Under the pieces are notes generated by a model. The model ran no database searches and was not told the DNA's origin. It saw nothing but the letters and a program-made list of their open reading frames with translations. From contig DASZMJ010000574.1 in NCBI GenBank assembly GCA_035551935.1, forward strand, positions 1-11,392: DNA of 11,392 nucleotides, given 5' to 3'. This document shows positions 1 to 6,157 of this stretch, piece by piece. A program made the position numbers and the translations under genes. This stretch comes from DASZMJ01 sp035551935 (GTDB taxonomy: Bacteria > Planctomycetota > Planctomycetia > Isosphaerales > Isosphaeraceae). The stretch's first letter is position 1, and every line of letters begins with the position of its first letter.

Positions 1-1
1 G

Positions 2-796
2 GGGGAGTGGACCTTCCCGGCCGGCACCGTGTTCGTCAAGCATTTCGAGATCCCGACAGATGATCGCAAGGAAAAAACGACCAAGCGATTGGAGACGCGG
101 CTGCTCGTGCTCGACGGGACCGGGGCCGGCTACGGGGTGACGTACCGCTGGCGGGCCGACGGCCGCGAGGCGGACCTGGTCGGGCCGGCGGGGGCGTCGG
201 AGGAGGTTCGGATCGTCGACGACGACGGCCCGCGCCAGCAGTCGTGGACGTATCCCGGGCGCGAGGACTGCCTGAAGTGCCACACGGCGATCGCCGGCTT
301 CGTCCTCGGCCCGAAGACGCGGCAGCTCAACCGCGAGGTCCGCTACGACTCGACTGGGGTCGTGGACAACCAGATTCGCGCCTGGAACGCGCTCGGCCTC
401 GTCGCGCCGGCGGTCCGCGAGGGGGACATCCCCGGGTTCGACCGGCTGGTCGCCGTGGACGACGAGTCGGCCCCCCTGGAGCATCGTGTCCGGTCATACC
501 TGGATTCCAACTGCATGAATTGCCACCGCCCCGGCGCGAACATCCCGTCGGCGTTCGATGCACGGTTCGATACACCCCTGGCGCAGGCCAAGATCCTCGA
601 CGCGCCGACGATGAGCGACAGCCTCGGCATCCCCGCGCCGCGGGTCGTCGCCCCGGGTGATCCCAAGCGTTCCCTCTTGCTCCAACGCATGCTCCAGGCC
701 GAGCGGTTCAAGATGCCGCCGCTTGCCCGTGATCGCGTCGACCGCGCGGCCGTCTCGGCGTTCGAGCGCTGGATCGCGACGCTGCCGGCGCGTTGA
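2..796 (+). CDS. Diheme c-type cytochrome, C-terminal part (SO2930/TIGR03806-like), 5' truncated
   Basis: The reading frame is open from the left edge (first full codon at 2), so the gene starts outside the window and the last 264 residues are visible. The visible part opens with a W-F-P-x-G-T-V-F-V-K-H-F-E motif, which I associate with the TIGR03806/SO2930 family. Two CxxCH heme c sites follow: CLKCH at 269-283 and CMNCH at 512-526. A late K-M-P-P-L segment could supply a distal Met ligand. By family knowledge, such proteins are exported electron-transfer cytochromes, often fused to or encoded near sugar or PQQ-type dehydrogenases. The substrate cannot be told here, and the signal peptide would lie upstream of the window. 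A GTG at 29 is in frame, but the conserved motif starts before it, so it is not the real start. Confidence is high for a diheme cytochrome and moderate for the exact family. Confidence 0.85.
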   Translation, partial: GEWTFPAGTVFVKHFEIPTDDRKEKTTKRLETRLLVLDGTGAGYGVTYRWRADGREADLVGPAGASEEVRIVDDDGPRQQSWTYPGREDCLKCHTAIAGFVLGPKTRQLNREVRYDSTGVVDNQIRAWNALGLVAPAVREGDIPGFDRLVAVDDESAPLEHRVRSYLDSNCMNCHRPGANIPSAFDARFDTPLAQAKILDAPTMSDSLGIPAPRVVAPGDPKRSLLLQRMLQAERFKMPPLARDRVDRAAVSAFERWIATLPAR

Positions 797-820
797 GCGC
801 GATCGGCGCGCTAAAGGGAC

Positions 821-850
821 CTGGACCCGAGGGGGATTACCGGCTAGGAT
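821..850 (+). promoter_or_regulatory. Possible sigma70-type promoter before the repeat protein/sigma/kinase operon
   Basis: CTGGAC (821-826), an 18-nt spacer and TAGGAT (845-850) resemble -35 and -10 boxes. They sit in the gap between the cytochrome stop and the ATG at 913. The match is weak on the -35 side, and in such GC-rich DNA it may be chance. The alternative is read-through from the cytochrome gene. Confidence 0.25.
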
Positions 851-912
851 GGTCTGGGTTTCCCATGGATCGCCCAGCGAGGCGGCTCCGCCCCCCAAAG
901 GGTCCCTGGCCG

Positions 913-2289
913 ATGTCCCGACGAGGCGACCAGGCTCGAGGTCATCTCCCGAGGCTCGACCCGCTCGAGGGCCGACAGCTCCTCGCCGCCGATAACCCGT
1001 GGAACCAGTCCCTGGTCGGCCCCGGGCCGATGAGCCCCCCGGCCATGATCGCCCTGTCGCGCTGGGACGTCGCGCGACCCTGGGATGCGCCCCCACCGGG
1101 CTCCCCACTCGACGCCACGCCGGCCGATCTCGTCTCCGTCAAGGCCGCCTGGGCGCCCACCATCGCGTCCGTCGAGGCCGCCGCGGCGCCCATCCTCGCC
1201 GCCGTCGAGGCCGCCGCCACGCCGGCCGAACTCGCCGCCATCGAGGCTTCCCCGGCGCCTCGCCTCGCCGCGATCGAGGCCGCCGTTGCGCCCACCCTCG
1301 TCGACGTCGCCGCGGCGCCCCTCCCCTACATGGCCGTCAAGGCCGCCGGGGCGACCATGTTCGCCTCCGTCGAGGCCGTCGCGGCGCCCACCACTCCCTG
1401 GGGCGGCCCGTCGCGATTCCAGACGATGGCCATGATCGAGGAGACGATGGCCGCCCGGTTCGACGGGGCGGCCGGCCCGGTCGATCCCCCCAACAACGGC
1501 GACCCGGCCGCCTGGCGCTCCCCGAGTTCACCGGGCGACCCGAACGGCGGCCTGGTCTCGATCCAGAGCAACGCCAACGACAACCCCGGCAACGCCATCA
1601 ACAACCTGGGCGTCGTCGCGCTGTTCCGACACGAGTCGGGCGGATTCGAAGGGCCGGCGGTGGTCCAGAACCTCTTCATGAACCTGATGTTGACGAACCT
1701 CGCCGCGACGATCCCGATCGTCCCGCTGCCCACCGCGCAGCCGCGGCCGCCCGACGCGCGGGCGCAGGTCGGCGAGGTGCCTGTGCCGTTCGCGGCGACG
1801 GCGGGCGCCGAGCGTCTCACGGCCTTCGCCGCGCCGGTCGAAGCACCGCGGTATGCCTCGGGAGCCACCATGAGTTTCGGCGCCGACCCCCCGCCGGCGC
1901 GGGCCGACCTCGGCCCCGGCGGGCCGCTCGAGGCCGTCGCCGAGCCGATGGAGCCGGCCATCGTCGAGTCGATGGCCAACCCGGCCGCGCTCCCGCTGGT
2001 CGCCGACCTGATCGCCGACGCCTTGCCCGTGGACCGCGACCTGATCGCCGCGGCCGTCGACCGCTTCCTCGAGCCCCTGGGAGACCTCGGCGCCGACCTC
2101 GCCGACGCCGACGACCCCGTCTCGATGACGACCGAGGTCCTCCTCGTCGCCGGCGCCCTCGGCGGCCTGGAGCTGGCCCGTCGGCGGCTCCGCCGGGGCC
2201 GATCGAACTGGGAGGCCGGGGTCGAGGGGCGATCGGGCTCGCTCTCGTCGCCGGAGCTGCCCGGCGCCTGGTCCGCGAGCCGCCCCTGA
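913..2289 (+). CDS. Secreted/surface LEPR-XLL-like protein with 11-residue Ala/Pro repeats
   Basis: A 458-residue protein of unknown function. Near the N-terminus is R-L-D-P-L-E-G-R-Q-L-L (residues 14-24), resembling the LEPR-XLL motif found at the start of planctomycete extracellular proteins. Residues 76-163 are eight tandem units of 10-12 residues, consensus [V/I]EAAxAPxLAA. The middle is Pro/Ala/Gly-rich and low in complexity. Near the C-terminus a hydrophobic stretch (about 408-422, VLLVAGALGG) is followed by an Arg cluster (RRRLRRGR), as in membrane-anchor or sorting signals, but about 30 further residues follow it. I chose ATG 913 because it places the motif close to the N-terminus and has AAAGGG 10 nt upstream; ATG 865 and a TTG at 793 are in-frame alternatives. 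The stop lies 1 nt before the sigma-factor ATG, so co-transcription is likely. The role is inferred only: a surface protein linked to the sigma/kinase pair. Confidence 0.7.
   Translation: MSRRGDQARGHLPRLDPLEGRQLLAADNPWNQSLVGPGPMSPPAMIALSRWDVARPWDAPPPGSPLDATPADLVSVKAAWAPTIASVEAAAAPILAAVEAAATPAELAAIEASPAPRLAAIEAAVAPTLVDVAAAPLPYMAVKAAGATMFASVEAVAAPTTPWGGPSRFQTMAMIEETMAARFDGAAGPVDPPNNGDPAAWRSPSSPGDPNGGLVSIQSNANDNPGNAINNLGVVALFRHESGGFEGPAVVQNLFMNLMLTNLAATIPIVPLPTAQPRPPDARAQVGEVPVPFAATAGAERLTAFAAPVEAPRYASGATMSFGADPPPARADLGPGGPLEAVAEPMEPAIVESMANPAALPLVADLIADALPVDRDLIAAAVDRFLEPLGDLGADLADADDPVSMTTEVLLVAGALGGLELARRRLRRGRSNWEAGVEGRSGSLSSPELPGAWSASRP
1138..1401 (+). repeat. Eight degenerate 33-nt (11-residue) coding repeats
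   Basis: The translated tract reads as successive units VKAAWAPTIAS, VEAAAAPILAA, VEAAATPAELAA, IEASPAPRLAA, IEAAVAPTLVD, VAAAPLPYMA, VKAAGATMFAS and VEAVAAPTTPW. Six are exactly 11 residues, one is 12 and one is 10. The DNA shows a recurring GTCGAGGCCGCC core every ~33 nt. An 11-residue period fits a hendecad-type or other amphipathic helical arrangement, though the conserved Pro in each unit argues against one continuous coiled coil. Confidence 0.8.
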
Positions 2290-2290
2290 C

Positions 2291-2881
2291 ATGAGCGACG
2301 ACCACCTCGACCGCCTCATCGAGCGGCTCAACGACGGCGACTTCGAGGCCGCCGAGCGACTCTTCCTCGCCTACGAGCCGTACCTCCGCATGGCGATCCG
2401 CCGCCAGCTCAGCGGGCCGCTCCGCGCCAAGCTCGACTCCATGGACATCGTCCAGTCGGTCTGGGCCGACGTCCTGCCCAAGTTCCGCGACGCCGGCTGG
2501 CGGTTCGCCGACCGCGCCCACCTGCGGGCCTTCCTCATCAAGGTCGCCCGCAACCGGCTGATCGACCGCCGCCGCCAGCACCGCCACGCGCTCGAACGCG
2601 AGCGGCCGCTCGACGAGACCGCGCCGGCCGACCTGCCCGGCTCGGCCCAGCCCCGCCCGAGCGAGGTCGCCGAGGGTCGCGAGCTCTGGGAGCGGATGCT
2701 GGCGCAGTGCCCGCCGGCCCATCGCCAGTTGCTGCTCGACAAGCGCCAGGGGCTCCCGCTGGCCGAGATCGCCGCCCGCTCCGGCCTGCACGAGGGGAGC
2801 GTCCGTCGCATCCTCTACGACCTGGCCCGCAAGATGTCGATCGAGCGCCGGGCCGGGCCCCGCCGGGACGACCTCGAATGA
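2291..2881 (+). CDS. ECF-type RNA polymerase sigma factor (planctomycete kinase-linked type)
   Basis: A 196-residue cytoplasmic sigma factor with the usual ECF two-domain layout. Region 2 spans about residues 20-96 and includes the conserved LDSMDIVQSVW stretch (48-58) and the basic segment KVARNRLIDRRR. A linker of about 35 residues follows, then region 4 at about 135-183 with a helix-turn-helix (LPLAEIAARSGLHEGSVRRI) that would contact the -35 element. Regions 1.1 and 3 are absent, as expected for ECF factors. The ATG is 1 nt after the upstream stop, and its own TGA overlaps the kinase ATG (ATGA, 2878-2881), so translation is probably coupled. No anti-sigma gene is visible. By analogy with planctomycete ECF groups, the adjacent kinase may replace an anti-sigma factor by phosphorylating the sigma factor; this is inference. 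Target genes are unknown. Confidence 0.93.
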   Translation: MSDDHLDRLIERLNDGDFEAAERLFLAYEPYLRMAIRRQLSGPLRAKLDSMDIVQSVWADVLPKFRDAGWRFADRAHLRAFLIKVARNRLIDRRRQHRHALERERPLDETAPADLPGSAQPRPSEVAEGRELWERMLAQCPPAHRQLLLDKRQGLPLAEIAARSGLHEGSVRRILYDLARKMSIERRAGPRRDDLE

Positions 2882-5361
2882 CTCCCCCCTCGGCGCCGGC
2901 GCCGGCCGGCGACGGCTCCTCCCTCGTCGAGGCCTTGGCCGAGGCCTGGCGGCGCGGCGAGCGGCCGACGGCCGCCGAGCTGATCGACCGCCACCCCGGC
3001 CTCGACGACGAGGCGGCGATCCGCCTGATCTACGAGGAGGTCTGCCTTCGCCGCGAGCTGGGCCAGGAGGTCCGGACCTCGGAGGTTGTCCAACGCTACC
3101 CGAAGTGGGGGCCGGAGTTGGGCGCCCTTTTCAGCGCCGACCGGCTGCTCCGACCGCCGCCGCCGGCCGACTTCCCGAGGGTCGGCGATCGGCTTGGCGA
3201 CTTCCAGATCCTCGACGAGCTGGGCCGGGGGGCCTCGGGCCGGACCTTCCTGGCGGCACAGCCGACCCTGGCCGACCGGCCGGTGGTCCTGAAAGTCATG
3301 CCGCGCGACCTGGAGGAGCATCTCTCGCTGGCCCGTCTCCAGCACACCCACATCGTGCCGCTCTACGCCGAGCAGGTCTTCCCCGAGCGCGGCCTCCGGG
3401 CTCTCTGCATGCCCTATCTCGGCGGCACGACCCTGGCCCGGGCCCTCGCCGCGCTGGCGGTCGTGCCGCTGGAGCGCCGCCGCGGCCGGCACCTGCTCGA
3501 CGTCATCGACCAGGGGCGGAAGGCCGCACGCGACCCCTCGGCCCCCGCCGGGCCGATCCGGCGCTACCTGGAGCAGGCGCCCTACGTCGTCGCCATCGGC
3601 TGGGTCGTCGCCTGCCTGGCCGACGCGCTCCAGTACGCGCACGACCGCGGCCTCGTCCACATGGACGTGAAGCCGTCGAACGTCCTGCTGACCGACGACG
3701 GCCAGCCGATGCTCCTGGACTTCCACCTCGCCCGCGCCCCGGTCCGCCCCGGCGACGCGACCCCGGAGCGGCTCGGCGGCACGCCGAGCTGGATGTCGCC
3801 CGAACAACGCGCCGCGATGACCGCCATCGCCGACGGGCGCGAGGTCGCCGCGCCGGTCGACGGCCGGTCCGACGTCTACTCGCTCGGCCTCCTGCTCCGC
3901 GAGGCGCTCGGCGGCGTCGGCCCCGCCGCGGTGGGGGTGCCGCGGCTCGACCGGCTCAACTCCGCCGTCAGCGTCGGCCTGGCCGACATCGCGGCGAAGT
4001 GCCTGGCCCCCGTCCCCGGCGACCGTTACCCCGACGCGGCGACCCTGGCCGAGGACCTGCGCCGGCACCTCAACGACCTCCCGCTGCGCGGCGTGCCCAA
4101 CCGCAGCCTGGCCGAGCGCCTGCGAAAGTGGCGACGGCGACGGCCGCCGGCCTGGGTGCGCGCGTCGGCCTGGGCCTCGACCGCGGCGGCGGCCCTGATC
4201 GTGGCCGGCCTGGCCTGGACGACCCACCAGCAGCGCCTCCTTCAGATCCAGGCCGACCTCGACGACGGCCTCGCCCTCATGACCGCGCACCGCTACCCCG
4301 ACGCGATCCGGACCCTCCGGCGCGGCCACGAGCTGGCCGCGCGGACGCCCGCCGTCGGCCGACTGGCCGCCAGGGTCGACGAGGGACTCCTCGACGCTCG
4401 GCGCGGGCACAAGGCGGACGAGCTGCACGACCTGGCCGAGCGAGTCCGCGCGCGGTACGGGGTCGAGACGCCCGACGACGAGTCGCGTGACCTGGCCGAT
4501 CGGCTCCGCGTCGCCTGGTCCGGCCGCGGCGTCGTGCTCACGCGGGGGGCCTTCGCGACCGACTCCGAGGCGCGGCGCCAAGTCCGGGCCGACCTGCTCG
4601 ACCTGGCCGTCGTCCGGGCCGACCTGCACGTCCGCAACGCGACCCCGGCCGCCCGCGACGACGCCCGCCGCGAGGCCCTCGCCATGCTCGACGAGGCCGA
4701 GGACGAACTCGGGCCCAGCCTCGCTCTCGACCGCGACCGCCGGACCTACGCCGAGGCGCTCGGACTGCCGGCGCCGGGCGACCTGCGCCGCGCCGCGCCC
4801 GCGACGGACTGGGAGCATGACGCCTTGGGGCGGTCGTACCTCCGCTCCGGCCAGTTCGAGAGGGCCGCCGCCGAGTTCCGCGCGGCGCTGGCGCTGCGGC
4901 CCGACGACTTCTGGGCATATTACCACCTCGGGCTCTGTGCCTTCCGGCTCCGTCGCTTCGACGAGTCGCTGGCCGCGTACACGGCCTGCGTTGCGCTCGA
5001 GCCCCTTCGCGCCGACTGCTATTACAACCGCGCGCTGGCCTGCGACGCGCTCGGCCACGCCGACGACGCCGCCCGCGACGACACCCGCGCGCTGGAGCTC
5101 GACCCGAACCTCGCCGCCGCGGCCCTGAACCGCGGCATCCTCGCGTTCAAGGCCGGCCGCCACCGCGACGCCGCCGCCGACTTCCGCCGCGCCCTGGACC
5201 TGTCCCCGGCCGCCGCGCTCCGCGGCCGGGCCCTCTACAACCTCGCCCTGGCCCTCCGCGACCAGGGAGACCGCCCCGCCGCGGTCGACGCCGCCGAGAA
5301 GGCCGTCGCCGCCGGCAACGCCGATGCCCGCGCGTTGCTCCGCGACCTGACCCGCCCGTGA
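2878..5361 (+). CDS. Membrane-anchored Ser/Thr protein kinase with C-terminal TPR repeats
   Basis: An 827-residue protein. Residues 1-100 are the helical N-terminal region common in planctomycete kinases. The kinase domain spans about 107-400: Gly-rich loop GRGASG (116-121), ATP-binding Lys in VVLK (K139), catalytic loop HMDVKPSN (261-268, catalytic D263 and N268), metal-binding DFH (281-283) and SPE (307-309). HRD and DFG are changed to HMD and DFH, but Lys, both Asp and Asn are kept, so activity is plausible. An insert of about 40 residues lies around 195-235. A basic stretch (RKWRRRRPP) precedes one membrane helix at about 430-448, and about five TPR motifs follow (roughly 649-812). With one helix, the TPR part should face the periplasm as a sensor or binding domain, with the kinase in the cytoplasm. 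ATG 2878 is chosen because it overlaps the sigma stop and starts the conserved region; an open frame running further upstream is only a shadow of the sigma gene. Confidence 0.92.
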   Translation: MTPPSAPAPAGDGSSLVEALAEAWRRGERPTAAELIDRHPGLDDEAAIRLIYEEVCLRRELGQEVRTSEVVQRYPKWGPELGALFSADRLLRPPPPADFPRVGDRLGDFQILDELGRGASGRTFLAAQPTLADRPVVLKVMPRDLEEHLSLARLQHTHIVPLYAEQVFPERGLRALCMPYLGGTTLARALAALAVVPLERRRGRHLLDVIDQGRKAARDPSAPAGPIRRYLEQAPYVVAIGWVVACLADALQYAHDRGLVHMDVKPSNVLLTDDGQPMLLDFHLARAPVRPGDATPERLGGTPSWMSPEQRAAMTAIADGREVAAPVDGRSDVYSLGLLLREALGGVGPAAVGVPRLDRLNSAVSVGLADIAAKCLAPVPGDRYPDAATLAEDLRRHLNDLPLRGVPNRSLAERLRKWRRRRPPAWVRASAWASTAAAALIVAGLAWTTHQQRLLQIQADLDDGLALMTAHRYPDAIRTLRRGHELAARTPAVGRLAARVDEGLLDARRGHKADELHDLAERVRARYGVETPDDESRDLADRLRVAWSGRGVVLTRGAFATDSEARRQVRADLLDLAVVRADLHVRNATPAARDDARREALAMLDEAEDELGPSLALDRDRRTYAEALGLPAPGDLRRAAPATDWEHDALGRSYLRSGQFERAAAEFRAALALRPDDFWAYYHLGLCAFRLRRFDESLAAYTACVALEPLRADCYYNRALACDALGHADDAARDDTRALELDPNLAAAALNRGILAFKAGRHRDAAADFRRALDLSPAAALRGRALYNLALALRDQGDRPAAVDAAEKAVAAGNADARALLRDLTRP

Positions 5362-5363
5362 GC

Positions 5364-5388
5364 GGCCGTCGCCGATTCGTGACGGGCC
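5364..5388. terminator. Possible bidirectional hairpin between kinase and lipoprotein genes
   Basis: GGCCGTC (5364-5370) can pair with GACGGGCC (5381-5388) with one bulged G and a 10-nt loop. It lies just after the kinase stop and 22 nt beyond the stop of the convergent lipoprotein gene. There is no U-tract, so intrinsic termination is uncertain. Confidence 0.25.
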
Positions 5389-5409
5389 CTGCATGCGGCC
5401 GGTCGGTGC

Positions 5410-5652
5410 TCAGCGGCTCACGCCGGTGCCGCCGGCGCCGCCGTCGGGCACCGAGCTGGTGCCCGCGGCACCACCGCCCCCGGTCCCGCTGCCGCCGCCG
5501 GTGCCGCCGGCGTTCGTCGCGCCGGCGGGGCCGGTCCCGGCGCCGCCCGCCGTGCCCGTGCCACGCTCGCCGCCGTTGTCGCAGCCGGCGACCACCGACA
5601 CGACCAGAGTCGCGGCGACGATGGCGGCCTTGAGGATTCCACGCATGCTCAA
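5410..5652 (-). CDS. Small glycine-rich lipoprotein, copy 1
   Basis: An 80-residue predicted lipoprotein. After MSMRGILK comes a hydrophobic signal segment ending in VSVVAGC, a lipobox with Cys24 as the likely lipidated residue. The mature part is almost entirely Gly, Thr, Ala, Ser and Pro, and is probably disordered. The start is uncertain. TTG at 5652 makes the signal peptide exactly as long as that of copy 2 (24 residues to Cys). ATG at 5646 has better spacing to the GAGGAG Shine-Dalgarno sequence (9 nt, against 3 nt for the TTG). The gene is 100 nt downstream of copy 2 on the same strand, so one transcript is likely. Function unknown; envelope localisation is inferred from the signal. The same DNA can be read in other frames on both strands, but only this frame gives a lipoprotein matching its neighbour. 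Confidence 0.7.
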   Translation of the reverse strand: MSMRGILKAAIVAATLVVSVVAGCDNGGERGTGTAGGAGTGPAGATNAGGTGGGSGTGGGGAAGTSSVPDGGAGGTGVSR

Positions 5653-5752
5653 CGTCTCCTCGTCTCATCCGGCGCCCTGGGCGCCTCGACGGCCCCGAGC
5701 CAGGGCCTGCAACGACGATGCCGCGCACCGGGATGGCGCGGCCTACCCCGCG

Positions 5753-5992
5753 TCAACGGCCCCGACTGTCGTTCGAGCCGGGGTTGGCGGGATTCCCGGG
5801 GCCGACGCCGCCGCCCGGGGGCGCGGTGTCGCCGCCGCCGTTGCCCCCGGTCGTGCCGGCGGGCCCGGCACCGCCGCCGATCGTCGTGCCGGCCTGGCCA
5901 CTCCCCCGGTTCTCGCCGGTGCAGCCGGCGGCCATCGGCAGGGCCAGGAACGCCGCGACGAAGGCGACCTTGAAGAGATCGCGCGTGCTCAT
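5753..5992 (-). CDS. Small glycine-rich lipoprotein, copy 2 (paralogue of the next gene)
   Basis: A 79-residue predicted lipoprotein, MSTRDLFK followed by a hydrophobic signal and the lipobox PMAAGC (Cys24). The mature part is rich in Gly, Pro, Ala, Thr and Asn. It matches copy 1 in total length (79 against 80), in distance from start to Cys and in tail composition, so the two look like a tandem duplication. The ATG start is supported by GAGGGAG with 4-nt spacing. It is the first gene of the minus-strand pair, and a possible promoter lies at 6109-6138, overlapping that of the divergent oxidoreductase. No catalytic or binding motif is visible. Function unknown; perhaps a small outer-membrane or periplasmic stress-type lipoprotein, which is a guess. 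Confidence 0.75.
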   Translation of the reverse strand: MSTRDLFKVAFVAAFLALPMAAGCTGENRGSGQAGTTIGGGAGPAGTTGGNGGGDTAPPGGGVGPGNPANPGSNDSRGR

Positions 5993-6084
5993 AAGACTCC
6001 CTCAACGTGTCCGGGTCCTGGGGCTCTCCGACGGCCCCGGCCGCCGGACGCCTCGGCGTGCAACCCGGATGCCACTCTCCTGCG

Positions 6085-6113
6085 TTGCCCGTCGCGAAGG
6101 CGGCGGCTATCGT
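6085..6113 (+). promoter_or_regulatory. Putative sigma70-type promoter for the Gfo/Idh gene
   Basis: TTGCCC (6085-6090), a 17-nt spacer and TATCGT (6108-6113) fit the -35/-10 pattern, and transcription would begin about 35-40 nt before the ATG at 6158. Confidence 0.45.
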
Positions 6114-6138
6114 AGTCGGCGCGGGGCATCGCGATCAA
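6109..6138 (-). promoter_or_regulatory. Putative divergent promoter for the lipoprotein pair
   Basis: On the minus strand TTGATC (6138-6133), an 18-nt spacer and TACGAT (6114-6109) resemble a sigma70-type promoter. Its -10 box shares bases with the -10 box of the opposite promoter, so the two could not easily be used at once. The leader to the lipoprotein ATG would be about 110 nt. Confidence 0.3.
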
Positions 6139-6157
6139 CACGATGGGGAGATTCACC

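Noticed and set aside
1138..1401. Regularly spaced repeats as a possible CRISPR array
   Set aside because: The units are degenerate, adjoin without spacers, and encode a protein repeat in frame.
999..2294. 431-codon Arg-rich plus-strand frame overlapping the repeat protein
   Set aside because: Extreme Arg/Pro content is typical of an out-of-frame reading of GC-rich DNA; the other frame has the LEPR-like motif and repeats.
2815..5394. 859-codon open frame on the minus strand opposite the kinase
   Set aside because: It mirrors the GC-rich kinase codons, shows no domain, and the opposite strand has a complete set of kinase motifs.
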